A DNA stretch of 62,025 nt from Fischerella thermalis PCC 7521 (GTDB lineage: Bacteria > Cyanobacteriota > Cyanobacteriia > Cyanobacteriales > Nostocaceae), in assembly GCF_000317225.1 (NCBI RefSeq), contig NZ_AJLL01000049.1, positions 1 through 62,025 on the forward strand. The letters run 5' to 3'. Below are positions 19,002-27,898 of this stretch, one piece after another (position 1 is the first letter of the stretch; each line of letters starts with the position of its first letter). Made by a program: the position numbers and the translations under genes. The notes below the pieces were generated by a model that saw only the letters and a program-made list of their open reading frames with translations, searched no databases and had not been told where the DNA came from.

Positions 19002-19474
19002 AAATCTTGTCCTTGTGATGAAAATGACTAAGTTTTTTGTGTTGCTTACGTTTAGTGATCAGCAATCAAGTCTTATATCTAGTTTTGGAATAGCAAAGAG
19101 CGATCGCTATTCCAATAACGGTTTCAGATTTTACTCTGTTTTTTTATTAGTAACCTGAGTATTGAAATTAGTTAATCGTATTATTAATTACAATTGTTTA
19201 CTTGTTTTTACATCATTATCCCAAATCATAACTTGCAATGATCAAACACAGCAGTACCCCCAACGGGTAACATTTATCGAGCAAAAAGAGTTCACCAGAG
19301 GGGCTAGGGTTTTTAAACACAACTTGGTATCAGTTATGGAAGCATCAGTTGCTTAATTTTTTTCAAAACTTAACAATATTTAGGACGATTTGCGAACACA
19401 GTATAAAAAATTGGCAACATTAGCAAAATACAGACAACAATAGCGATAGCTAGACGTGGAGTTCTGTTAAGCCT
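19002..19474. other. divergent intergenic region, no gene
   Basis: About 470 bp between the divergent DUF2278 and glgP starts. It contains the hairpin at 19085-19115 and AT-rich sequence with T and A runs. Short frames here (for example 19162-19356) lack coding character. Confidence 0.5.
19085..19115. promoter_or_regulatory. 10-bp perfect inverted repeat containing HIP1
   Basis: TTGGAATAGC (19085-19094) and GCTATTCCAA (19106-19115) are perfect inverted copies, with GCGATCGC overlapping the right arm. It lies between two divergent genes. It could be an operator or only a hairpin-forming repeat. Confidence 0.35.
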
Positions 19475-22120
19475 ATGCAGCCAATTCGTACATTTAATGT
19501 CTCACCTTCTTTGCCTGCGCGACTCGAACCACTACGCAAGCTGGCATACAACTTACTTTGGGATTGGAACGTTGAAACTAAAGATTTATTTCGCCGTTTA
19601 GATCCTGATTTATGGGAATCTAGCCGTCATAACCCTGTCTTGATGCTAGGAACCATCAGCCAAGCACGGTTGTTAGAAGTAGTGGAAGATGAAGGCTTTT
19701 TGGCACAAATGGATCGTGCTGCTTTGCAGATAGAAGACTATCTCAAAGAACGCACTTGGTATGAGAAAACGAGGGACAAGGGATCGGGGACAAAGAACTG
19801 GGGACAAGGAAGTAATTCTTCTCCTTCGTCTTTCCCCAATTCCCAATCGCCGATCCCTAATACCCGATCCCCGGAATGCTACGCCTATTTTTCTGCTGAG
19901 TTTGGACTTGTGGACTGTTTGCCTATCTATTCAGGGGGCTTGGGTGTACTCGCTGGAGATCATTTGAAGTCTGCCAGTGATTTAGGGCTTCCCCTGGTCG
20001 GTGTGGGTTTGCTGTACCAGCAAGGCTATTTTGCCCAGTATTTAAATGCTGATGGCTGGCAACAAGAGCGTTACCCGATTAACGACTTTTATAATATGCC
20101 TTTGCATCTAGAACGCAACCCGGATGGTTCAGAACTGCGAATTACAGTGGATTATCCAGGGCGCACAGTCTATGCTAGGGTTTGGCGTGTGCAAGTGGGA
20201 AGAGTGCCATTGTACATGCTGGACACCAATATTGAACCCAACAATCCTTATGATCACGACATTACAGATCAACTGTATGGTGGTGATATTGATATGCGTA
20301 TCCACCAGGAAATAATGTTGGGTATTGGTGGCGTCAGGATGTTGAAAGCGTTGGGGTATAACGTCACCGCTTACCACATGAATGAAGGACATGCAGCGTT
20401 TTCTGCCCTAGAACGTATCCGGATTTTAATTCAAGAACAAGGGCTGAGTTATATTGAAGCGAGGCAAGTGGTAGCTTCTACAAATATATTTACCACCCAT
20501 ACACCAGTACCAGCTGGAATCGACTTGTTTCCACCAGATAAAGTTTTGTACTATTTGGGACACTATGCAGAAATTTTTGGTTTAAGTAAAGACGAATTTT
20601 TAGCGTTGGGACGAGAGAGTACGGGTGATTTATCTTCGCCTTTTAGTATGGCAGTGCTAGCGCTGAAGATGGCAACATTTTCTAATGGTGTGGCGCAGCT
20701 GCACGGTACGGTGTCAAGACAGATGTTCAAGGGTTTGTGGACCGGTGTACCAATCCAAGAAGTGCCAATTACTGCTATTACTAACGGTGTTCATGCCCGT
20801 AGTTGTGTAGCTAAATCAACTCAAGAGTTATACGATCGCTATTTAGGTCCAAATTGGTCATCAGCACCAGTGGATCATCCCCTGTGGGACCGGATGAACG
20901 CGATTCCCGATGAAGAGTTGTGGCGAAACCACGAACGCTGTCGCTTGGATATGATTTTGTATGTGCGGGAGCGCTTAGTCAAACATTTACGCGATCGCGG
21001 TGCATCTCCTAGCGAAATTGCCCAAGCCCAAGAAGTCCTCGATCCTTACGTTTTAACGATTGGCTTTGCCCGTCGCTTTGCCACCTACAAACGTGCTACT
21101 TTATGGATGCGTGATATAGAACGCATCAAGCGGATTTTATTAGGTAACAAAGACCGCAAGGTACAATTTGTCATTGCTGGTAAGGCACACCCTAAAGATA
21201 TTCCTGGCAAAGAACTTATCCGCGAAATTAATCATTTCATCCGCGAAAATAATTTGGAAAAACAGATTGTGTTTGTTCCAAATTATGATATACATATTGC
21301 CCGGTTGATGGTGGCAGGTTGTGATGTCTGGTTAAACACACCCCGTCGCCCCCGAGAAGCCTCTGGTACTAGTGGCATGAAAGCAGCGATGAATGGATTG
21401 CCAAATTTAAGTGTACTTGATGGTTGGTGGGATGAAGCGGATTATGTCCGCACTGGTTGGGCAATTGGCCACGGGGAAATTTACGATGATCCCAATTATC
21501 AGGATGAAGTAGAAGCAAACGCTCTGTATGACATCTTAGAAAAAGAAGTCGTAGCGTTATTTTATCATCGCGATGCGGACGGTTTGCCCAGACGCTGGGT
21601 AGCCAAAATGAAAGATGCTATCCGATTAAATTGTCCCTTATTTAACACTGCGCGAATGGTGCGAGAGTATGCACAAAGAGCATATTTCCCTGCAAGCGAT
21701 CGCTACCATATCCTGACTGGTGATAATTACGCTCCTGCCAAAGAACTGGCTGCTTGGAAATTAAATCTCGGTGAACATTGGTACAATATCACCATCAAAG
21801 ATATTGATGTCTCTGTCGGCCCTGATATTGAGGTTAACCAAACTGTTACTGTTAAAGCCAAGGTTGATTTGGCAACTCTCACAAATAACGATGTACAGGT
21901 AGAACTGTATCAAGGTGCAGTAGATGCCAGTGGTGAGATTGTCAACGGTGTACCACTAGTAATGGAATACCAAGGAGAAGATGACCAAGGTTTAAGTATT
22001 TACAAGGCTGATGTTTTGTATACTACTTCTGGTTTGCAAGGATTATCTTTGCGTGTACTACCTAAACATAAGTACCTTTCTAGTCCTTATGAGCCAAGGT
22101 TAATTTTATGGGCACAGTAA
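19475..22120 (+). CDS. glgP: alpha-glucan (glycogen) phosphorylase
   Basis: 881 residues, GT35 family of the type common in cyanobacteria and actinobacteria. Releases glucose-1-phosphate from glycogen using pyridoxal phosphate; the PLP lysine is expected at K636 in GTSGMKAAMNG. Other family motifs: YFSAEFGLVDCLPIYSGGLG, THTPVPAGID, GFARRFATYKR. Residues 99-134 are a low-complexity insert (KTRDKGSGTKNWGQGSNSSP and on) that the family lacks; its DNA is a copy of the intergenic repeat seen at 8986. The insert precedes the first conserved core strand, so activity is probably kept. The last 15 bp overlap the convergent DUF429 gene. Confidence 0.95.
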   Translation: MQPIRTFNVSPSLPARLEPLRKLAYNLLWDWNVETKDLFRRLDPDLWESSRHNPVLMLGTISQARLLEVVEDEGFLAQMDRAALQIEDYLKERTWYEKTRDKGSGTKNWGQGSNSSPSSFPNSQSPIPNTRSPECYAYFSAEFGLVDCLPIYSGGLGVLAGDHLKSASDLGLPLVGVGLLYQQGYFAQYLNADGWQQERYPINDFYNMPLHLERNPDGSELRITVDYPGRTVYARVWRVQVGRVPLYMLDTNIEPNNPYDHDITDQLYGGDIDMRIHQEIMLGIGGVRMLKALGYNVTAYHMNEGHAAFSALERIRILIQEQGLSYIEARQVVASTNIFTTHTPVPAGIDLFPPDKVLYYLGHYAEIFGLSKDEFLALGRESTGDLSSPFSMAVLALKMATFSNGVAQLHGTVSRQMFKGLWTGVPIQEVPITAITNGVHARSCVAKSTQELYDRYLGPNWSSAPVDHPLWDRMNAIPDEELWRNHERCRLDMILYVRERLVKHLRDRGASPSEIAQAQEVLDPYVLTIGFARRFATYKRATLWMRDIERIKRILLGNKDRKVQFVIAGKAHPKDIPGKELIREINHFIRENNLEKQIVFVPNYDIHIARLMVAGCDVWLNTPRRPREASGTSGMKAAMNGLPNLSVLDGWWDEADYVRTGWAIGHGEIYDDPNYQDEVEANALYDILEKEVVALFYHRDADGLPRRWVAKMKDAIRLNCPLFNTARMVREYAQRAYFPASDRYHILTGDNYAPAKELAAWKLNLGEHWYNITIKDIDVSVGPDIEVNQTVTVKAKVDLATLTNNDVQVELYQGAVDASGEIVNGVPLVMEYQGEDDQGLSIYKADVLYTTSGLQGLSLRVLPKHKYLSSPYEPRLILWAQ
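19769..19876. repeat. dispersed repeat inserted in frame within glgP
   Basis: GGATCGGGGAC and GGGGACAAGGAAGTAAT units on the left are mirrored by TTTCCCCAATTCCC and CCGATCCC on the right, giving a fold-back structure. Its length keeps the glgP frame. The GGACAAGGAAGTAAT unit recurs in the polyketide synthase gene near 46740. Confidence 0.75.
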
Positions 22121-22915
22121 GTAGTGACTAGGACGAGGGAAGGAGGATAAGGGAGAAAATTCCTCCCCCTCTCCCCGATCCCCTATCCTCTGGGGAACAA
22201 CTATGTAACCTGTGGTGCGATCGCCTAGTACTAGGTTACGTTGTTCTCCCCAATACCACCAATATGCTGCTACGTAAGCGCAGATTAAGCTATCTAGTTT
22301 GTCTTCGGCTGCTTTGAGTGCTGCGCCTTTGGTGGGGATTTGGGGGAGAAGTGAACCGCGAAGGCGCAAAGTACACGAAGAAGGTTCTAAGGTAGGTAGG
22401 GTTTGTGTAATGTGATTGTAGAGTTTGATCAGTTCTTGGCGGCGATCGCTCAGGCGTCCTTTTTTATACTTGAGGATGCGTTCTAGGTTGAAGAGATGGA
22501 CAATAGCAGGGTGGGGAAAGACTTCGATTTGATATCTGCCGGGTTTTTGCGGTTCGATGGTGGGGGCGTGGGCGAAGCCACGAGATTCTAGCTCTAAGCC
22601 AAAGTTGACGGTGCGTTGGGCGAAGGGAAGATTAAGATTGGCGGGGTAGCAACCGGCGTGGTATTTACCGAAGTGTTTATGGGTGAGTTTGTCGGGGAGG
22701 CGGCTACCGGTGGCGTTGGGGATGAGAGTCGGGGCGTCTACGGCGATGACGGCACTTTCACCTGGTGGAACGCAAGTATCGACCCAGTTGAGGATGTCTG
22801 CAATTGCTTCTTTGCGATCTAAATCGAGGATTTGTAGTTGCTGATCTGCCCATTCTATGCAGCATAGTCCACTTGGTTGCGATTTCCAGCCTAAGTCAAT
22901 GCCTAAAAATTTCAT
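22106..22915 (-). CDS. DUF429 protein (predicted RNase H-like nuclease)
   Basis: About 269 residues starting MKFLGIDLGWKSQPSG, an RNase H-like first strand with a catalytic-type aspartate. AVDAPTLIP is the second strand and LDSLICAYVAAYW the usual C-terminal helix. I prefer the ATG at 22913-22915 over an in-frame GTG four codons upstream. Two oddities: TLEPSSCTLRLRGSLL is encoded by an inserted repeat (22351-22385), and the last 25 residues come from a G-rich repeat (about 22130-22195). The C-terminus overlaps glgP by 15 bp. The biological role is not established. Confidence 0.8.
   Translation of the reverse strand: MKFLGIDLGWKSQPSGLCCIEWADQQLQILDLDRKEAIADILNWVDTCVPPGESAVIAVDAPTLIPNATGSRLPDKLTHKHFGKYHAGCYPANLNLPFAQRTVNFGLELESRGFAHAPTIEPQKPGRYQIEVFPHPAIVHLFNLERILKYKKGRLSDRRQELIKLYNHITQTLPTLEPSSCTLRLRGSLLPQIPTKGAALKAAEDKLDSLICAYVAAYWWYWGEQRNLVLGDRTTGYIVVPQRIGDRGEGEEFSPLSSFPRPSHYLLCP
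22351..22385. repeat. ACCGCGAAGGCGCAAAG-type repeat inside the DUF429 gene
   Basis: The sequence is closely similar to 44491-44524 in the polyketide synthase and to 363-400 in the MITE-like element. It keeps the reading frame of the host gene. Confidence 0.7.
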
Positions 22916-23235
22916 CGGTTTTATCACCAGGTTATTTTAACTGGATACTTTGCTATCAAAGGATCACAACTAACTAAAATTATATTTTCGATATTTGATT
23001 GAGTAACTAATAATCTATCAAAAGGATCTTTGTGATGGAAATGTAATGCGCAATTACGAATTACGAATTATCAATACAACTAAATTCGCTCTATACCAAG
23101 GAGCCAGAAATCTCTGACAAGGAAATGGCAGCCTTAGCGCAACATGGTAATGGGCGATCGCAATAAGTACCCACGTCTTTATTTTGCAATAAAAGTTGCA
23201 AAATTGTAATAAATTTGTTAAATTTAATTTATGTG
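22916..23235. other. intergenic region upstream of the photoprotection block
   Basis: About 320 bp. An AATTACGAATTACGAATTATC tandem near 23050 and a HIP1-like TGGGCGATCGC at 23152. AT-rich near the pseudogene start. No gene seen. Confidence 0.5.
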
Positions 23236-23503
23236 ATGCCCCAAAAACAAAAAGCAGAACTTATAAAAAGCGATTTAGTGGCTGAAGAATTCGGTAGGCT
23301 GAACAACTACGCCATCGAACCTAACAATAACGTGATGGATCAGCTTCAGTTTGGCTTTAACTCAGTATGCAGAAAAATGAACGGAGACGTTAGCCATGAT
23401 TGGTTTTGTTTCGTTCCTGGTTCTAGTAGTCCTGACTAAGCATACACAGGCTTCTAACAAATTGAGCTTCACTAGATATCCTCAACACTTTTGCAAAATA
23501 TAA
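23236..23503 (+). pseudogene. decayed high-light-inducible protein gene
   Basis: Frame 1 from ATG 23236 reads the HLIP N-terminal motif EEFGRLNNYAIEPNNN and then GFNS. The next expected HLIP residues appear in another frame: YAEK at 23366-23377, and LAMIGFVSFLV from 23390, where intact HLIPs read YAEKMNGRLAMIGF. Only MNG (23378-23386) stays in frame 1. The open frame 1 otherwise ends in unrelated residues at 23439. At least three small indels have broken the gene. The intact relative is at 23809. Confidence 0.78.
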
Positions 23504-23514
23504 GGATGAAACTA

Positions 23515-23751
23515 ATGAGAACTAATGTTGGCTTGACTAATCCCTCTCTGCTCAATCCCGTTGTCTTCAGATCCAGTTTCAATCACTTTGAGAAAATCAA
23601 CGCAACTCAAGCTTGGTCACTGTTTTTCACTGGAGGTAAAGAAGATAAGGCACTGGGCCTAAGCTCCACAATAGGTCGTTTTTTCAACCTTAGCTTGATC
23701 GCGATCGCTATTGCAAGTATCTTCTGGACTTTCTGTCTGCGACCTTTTTAA
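23515..23751 (+). CDS. small single-pass membrane protein in the HLIP-OCP block
   Basis: 78 residues from ATG 23515, preceded by AAGGATGA. The N-terminal 50 residues are polar (NPVVFRSSFNHFEKINATQAW) and the C-terminal part is one membrane helix (FFNLSLIAIAIASIFWTFCL). No chlorophyll-binding ExxNxR motif, so it is not an HLIP. Not recognised. It lies 57 bp upstream of the HLIP start, with OCP beyond, which suggests a thylakoid role in the same stress response. Confidence 0.65.
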   Translation: MRTNVGLTNPSLLNPVVFRSSFNHFEKINATQAWSLFFTGGKEDKALGLSSTIGRFFNLSLIAIAIASIFWTFCLRPF

Positions 23752-23808
23752 ACGAGCATGGAGACGAGAAGCAGAGTCATTACCAAAATTAACTCCCAGG
23801 AAACTGTT

Positions 23809-23991
23809 ATGACCCAGACAAACATCACCTCGCCAATAAACGAAAACCATAAGCGCAATTCTTGGCTTTGGGGATTCACACCCCAGACTGAACTCTGGAA
23901 CGGTCGTTTAGCCATGATTGGCTTTATATCTGCCGTCCTGATTGAAATGTTTTCCGGTCAAGGCTTCCTTCACTTCTGGAGTATTCTGTAA
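23809..23991 (+). CDS. hli: high-light-inducible protein (HLIP/Scp)
   Basis: 60 residues. One chlorophyll-binding helix with the motif ELWNGRLAMIGFISAVLIEM (E..N.R chlorophyll ligands). Binds chlorophyll and carotenoid in the thylakoid and quenches excitation near photosystem II assembly. I start it at ATG 23809, which has AGGAAA 6-8 bp upstream, and not at the in-frame ATG at 23758. The next gene is ocp, 77 bp on, making a photoprotection unit. Confidence 0.9.
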   Translation: MTQTNITSPINENHKRNSWLWGFTPQTELWNGRLAMIGFISAVLIEMFSGQGFLHFWSIL

Positions 23992-24068
23992 GTCAGCAGT
24001 TGCTGTAACAAGAATCAACAGGTTAATTTGAATCAATTCATGTAATTTCGTTCTGGAGATTTTGAAAA

Positions 24069-25028
24069 ATGTCGTTTACTATCGAATCTGCACGCTCTAT
24101 TTTTCCTGAAACTGAAGTTGCTAATGCAATTCCAGCTATAGTTGAATCATTCAATCAGCTCAGTGCTGAGGATCAGTTGGCTTTACTTTGGTTCGCCTAT
24201 ACCGAGATGGGAGTTACAATCACTCCTGCTGCTATGGGAGCAGCCAATATGGTCTTCGCAGAAAAAACCTTGACTCAAATCAAGCAGATGTCTGCTAGAG
24301 AGCAAACGCAAGTGATGTGCGATCTGATTAACCATGCTGACACTCCTATCTGCCGTACATATTCATCTTTCGGCACTAATGTCAAGTTGGGCTTCTGGTA
24401 TCAGTTAGGCGAGTGGATGAAACAAGGAATCGTTGCTCCGATTCCAGAAGGTTATAAACTGTCTGCACAGGCATCAGATGTCCTCCAAACCATCCGTCAA
24501 CTTGAAGGGGGTCAGCAACTCACCGTATTACAAAATATAGTCGTCAACATGGGGTATGCTCCAACAGTTAGCGCCCAAAAAGTTAAAGAACCTGTGGTTC
24601 CACCTAAAGATATCGCACCCCGAGCTAAAGTTAGCATTGAGGGCATCGACAACTTGACAGTCCTCAGCTACATGGAGAATATGAACGCCTTTGACTTCCA
24701 AGGGGCTGTGGCTTTATTTGCTGAAAATGGTGCCTTGCAACCCCCTTTCCAAGACCCAATTGTCGGTCAGGAGAACATCCTCGCCTATATGCGCGAAGAA
24801 TGCTATGGACTCAAGCTCATACCAGAGCGGGGGATATCTGAGCCAGCAGAAGGAGGATTCACCCAGGTTAAAGTGACGGGTAAAGTGCAAACTCCCTGGT
24901 TTGGTGACAGTGTTGGCATAAATCTAGCATGGCGGTTCTTGCTCAATCCGCAAGGTAAGATTTTCTTTGTGGCAATTGACGTGCTGGCAACTCCCCAGGA
25001 ACTACTTAACATGGGCTTTATCCAGTAG
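24069..25028 (+). CDS. ocp: orange carotenoid protein
   Basis: 319 residues, full two-domain OCP: an N-terminal helical carotenoid/phycobilisome-binding domain (about 1-165), a linker, and an NTF2-like C-terminal domain. Ketocarotenoid contacts are present at their usual numbers: Y44 and W110 in the N domain, Y201 and W288 (NLAWRFLLN) in the C domain. E244 is present but its salt-bridge partner R155 is replaced by glutamine (TVLQN where Synechocystis has TVLRN). Blue light normally breaks that bridge, and R155 is needed for phycobilisome docking. No frp gene follows. It may be an OCP2-like or other paralogue. Confidence 0.95.
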   Translation: MSFTIESARSIFPETEVANAIPAIVESFNQLSAEDQLALLWFAYTEMGVTITPAAMGAANMVFAEKTLTQIKQMSAREQTQVMCDLINHADTPICRTYSSFGTNVKLGFWYQLGEWMKQGIVAPIPEGYKLSAQASDVLQTIRQLEGGQQLTVLQNIVVNMGYAPTVSAQKVKEPVVPPKDIAPRAKVSIEGIDNLTVLSYMENMNAFDFQGAVALFAENGALQPPFQDPIVGQENILAYMREECYGLKLIPERGISEPAEGGFTQVKVTGKVQTPWFGDSVGINLAWRFLLNPQGKIFFVAIDVLATPQELLNMGFIQ

Positions 25029-25086
25029 AACATGTTTAGGGTGTTTTGGGATGTGGATCCGACAAGTTCCTCAATTTAGTTCTTAA

Positions 25087-25218
25087 ATGCTAGAGATTTT
25101 TATGAATTGGGTCAAGGTGCTTGCTCAAGATCCCCTCCCCCAAGATGCGCGCAAGGCTCTGACAATTTTTCCAACCCGTGTAGAAGAAGGCAGTGTCTGG
25201 GTGGGTCTAGAAGGGTAG
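25087..25218 (+). CDS. possible 43-residue protein downstream of ocp
   Basis: An uninterrupted frame from ATG to TAG encodes MLEIFMNWVKVLAQDPLPQD and a further 23 residues ending VWVGLEG. The composition is protein-like, but no family is recognised and there is no strong ribosome-binding site. It could be the remnant of a longer gene. It is not an FRP gene. Confidence 0.3.
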   Translation: MLEIFMNWVKVLAQDPLPQDARKALTIFPTRVEEGSVWVGLEG

Positions 25219-25401
25219 AGTTGGTAAATACTCTGTTAGAAAGAGGTTATTGAAGTAGCGCCCAACCCATTTACATCTGCATAACCCTCCAAACCTCTAA
25301 AACAGGGGGTTTCTTTGTTTTTATCAAGCTCAATTATTAGCAATACTATTCGTTGAACCTTGGGTGCAAAATGAATTGAAGAAGTCAGAGATCAGAAGGT
25401 T

Positions 25402-25432
25402 AATTACAGGGGGATTCCGACCCCCAGTAATT
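25402..25432. terminator. strong hairpin between convergent genes
   Basis: AATTACAGGGGG (25402-25413) pairs with CCCCCAGTAATT (25421-25432) with one mismatch and a 7-nt loop. It lies between the plus-strand photoprotection genes and the stop of the minus-strand radical SAM gene. Confidence 0.6.
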
Positions 25433-25449
25433 GCATACCATTAAAGCTC

Positions 25450-27030
25450 TTAAACAGTGACTAAATCTTGTTCCACAGCATTAGGCATAGTCAGTGGATC
25501 AAATCCTAACTGCTGAGTAATGCGCTCTCTAGCTAAAATCCGATATTGCCAAAAATGTTCCCCAGCCGCACATAAACCCAAATACATATTCAGGAATTTA
25601 GGCTTGGTACGTAGAATCGCCCACAGCTGTTGCCAAAACTGAAGTCTAGTTTCCCGGCGTTGCCAACCTTGACGCCAGAGTAACTGGATGACTAATCTAA
25701 TCCCTTTTCCGGGAGGAAAATACACTGTTTGCTGGAGGTAGGGATTAGGTTTGATTTTGAGGCATTGTTCAAAACAACGTCGCAGATAGTTTTTGGGTTC
25801 GTACATTGTCCACATCGCCTCTACATATTCTCTGGCAACTTCAGCCATTGGACGAGTTGGGACAAAGTTCATTAAGGCATTTTGATCTCCCACCTCTTCA
25901 CCACCGAAACCTTCTAATAATCGCTGCTCCTGTTTTAGTCTTTGCCACAGCGCTGTGTTGGGGACAGCTTGTAAAATTCCTAGCATGGGTTGAGCAATGC
26001 TAGTTTGTTCTACAAAGGCTTGAATCCGCTCACCCGCACCACTGCGTTCGCCATCGAAGCCAATGATAAATCCTGCATAAATAAGTAATCCAGCTTGATG
26101 GATTTTCTGACAGGCTTCTACTAAAGGATTGCGGGTATTCTGATACTTACGAGTTACTTGCAGACTGTCTTGATCGGGGGTTTCTATACCAAGAAAAACT
26201 GCGTAGAATCCAGCCTGAGCCATTAAATCCAATAACTCTGCATCTTCTGCGAGATTTACAGAAGCTTCAGTCCAAAAAGTAAAGGGATAATTGCGCTCCT
26301 TCATCCAAGGAATTAACTCTCGTAGCAGGCGTTTAACATTACGCTGATTGCCAATAAAGTTATCATCCACCATGAAGATTGAACCACGCCAACCTAAGTC
26401 ATAGAGGGTTTGCAGTTCTGCTAGAGTTTGACTTGGTTCTTTGGTACGGGGTTTGCGACCATAGAGATTGATAATGTCACAGAATTCGCAGTTAAAAGGG
26501 CAACCCCGGGAAAACTGAACTGCCATCATAAAATATTTATCCCGCTGGAGTAAATCAAAGCGAGGCATAGGACTTTGAGTCACATCTGGTTTTTCACTGG
26601 CGCGGAAAATACCTTGCTCTTGATTTTGGGCGATCGCTTCTAAAAATTGCGGAACTGTAATCTCCCCTTCGTCTAAAATTAGGTAATTGGCTCCTGCATT
26701 GAGGGCAGCTTCTGGTATTGAAGTTGGATAAGAACCACCTACTGCTACTTTTTTCCCTAGCTGTGCTGCTTTCTGAATCTGGGCTAGAAAATCTTCTTTT
26801 TGGGCAATCATCGCAGAAAGAATCACAATATCACACCATTGCCAATCTGCATCCGTTTCTGAGCTAACATTGCGGTCATAAAACCGAATTTCCCATTCTG
26901 CTGGTAGCATAGCAGCGACAGTAATAATACCCAGTGGTGGAATAGATGCCTTTAATCCTGCGATTTTCATGAATTCATCGTAAGACCAAAAAGTTTTAGG
27001 AAAGCGGGGATAAAGTAACAATGCTTTCAT
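25450..27030 (-). CDS. B12-binding radical SAM protein
   Basis: 526 residues from ATG 27030, where the family start MKALLLYPRFPKTFWSY begins; 20 upstream in-frame residues are unlikely to be used. The N-terminal cobalamin-binding-like domain (about 1-140) is followed by a radical SAM core with the 4Fe-4S cysteines in RGCPFNCEFCD (C..xxxC..C). A DUF4070-like C-terminal region follows. Relatives include hopanoid C-2 methylase HpnP and BchE-type enzymes; I cannot separate these by eye. Probable role is methylation or other radical chemistry on a lipid or pigment precursor. Confidence 0.88.
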   Translation of the reverse strand: MKALLLYPRFPKTFWSYDEFMKIAGLKASIPPLGIITVAAMLPAEWEIRFYDRNVSSETDADWQWCDIVILSAMIAQKEDFLAQIQKAAQLGKKVAVGGSYPTSIPEAALNAGANYLILDEGEITVPQFLEAIAQNQEQGIFRASEKPDVTQSPMPRFDLLQRDKYFMMAVQFSRGCPFNCEFCDIINLYGRKPRTKEPSQTLAELQTLYDLGWRGSIFMVDDNFIGNQRNVKRLLRELIPWMKERNYPFTFWTEASVNLAEDAELLDLMAQAGFYAVFLGIETPDQDSLQVTRKYQNTRNPLVEACQKIHQAGLLIYAGFIIGFDGERSGAGERIQAFVEQTSIAQPMLGILQAVPNTALWQRLKQEQRLLEGFGGEEVGDQNALMNFVPTRPMAEVAREYVEAMWTMYEPKNYLRRCFEQCLKIKPNPYLQQTVYFPPGKGIRLVIQLLWRQGWQRRETRLQFWQQLWAILRTKPKFLNMYLGLCAAGEHFWQYRILARERITQQLGFDPLTMPNAVEQDLVTV

Positions 27031-27898
27031 AGTTGTAATTCTCTTATTCTGAAGCTTTGCTATTATGAATCCTGATTTCTGCATCTCCATTGCAGATATG
27101 CAGAAAAATCACATCTAGTCGTCTGTCTCCAGACAGATATTGAGAGTAAAAGCAAATTTCCAGTCGTCAGGTTTTCAGCAATTTTACAATCTGCCAAATC
27201 AAAGTTTTTTTGGTAAAACTACAAGGAATAGGCAATACGAGCCACTCTAGTAAAGCTTTCATCAGCAAATACCCGATGAAAAAATAATCAATTACTTCTA
27301 AGGTTACTGCTAGTTTTTCTGAACAGATTTTAAATTTTATCTATTTTTATAAAGTAATTATACCAGCCCTTTGGTGGTGCGATCCTAAACAATAAGTTTT
27401 CTTTGTGCCTTGGCGTCTTTGTGGTGAAAAAATAAATTTTATTTAACCACCAAGACACTAAGACACCAAGTTGAATTAGCAAAAAGCAGGAAGATGACGG
27501 TTACTGATCTCCAAATCTACGGAATTAGACCAGAAGGTATTATCGAACTTTCCACGTCAAGCAATTTTGGAATTTCGCAAAGGTAGAGGCTTGCAATATC
27601 CAAGATTGAATGAAGTATACGATAGTTTGTTTGCTATACTTCGACAGCTAGGGCAACCAACAGATGCTTAACTGGCACTAATAAGGGCTACCCTACAGGG
27701 ACAAAGGAAGCATATTATCAAACTCAAATGTTTTGTATCTAGCATATCTGCCTGTTGATTCCACAAGTGCTGACTTTGTTGCAGTAGCGATCACGCAAGA
27801 AATTGGGGTCGGGTATCGGCTTCCCTTTGATTCCCCAGTCCCCTTTTTGCCCATTTTTAAGTATCTTTGAAAAAAGTTAAAACTATTAATCCTACGTT
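27031..27898. other. 870-bp intergenic region with repeat and coding relic
   Basis: Holds a hairpin TCTGTC/GACAGA (27122-27137), a palindromic dispersed repeat (27401-27470), and an open frame without a start ending at 27671 (TELDQKVLSNFPRQAILEF, then RKGRGLQYPRLNEVYDSLFA). The relic looks protein-like but I do not recognise it. The trpS promoter should lie in the last 200 bp. Confidence 0.5.
27401..27470. repeat. palindromic dispersed repeat (GACACTAAGACACCAAG family)
   Basis: The left arm CTTTGTGCCTTGGCGTC... and the right arm ...ACCACCAAGACACTAAG are imperfect inverted copies around an AT-rich loop. A second copy with the same right arm is at 48533-48599. Confidence 0.75.

Noticed and set aside
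19162-19356. 64-codon frame upstream of glgP
   Set aside because: No motif, no ribosome-binding site, AT-rich intergenic context.
25087-25218. frp (fluorescence recovery protein) downstream of ocp
   Set aside because: The 43-codon frame does not resemble FRP, which is over 100 residues.
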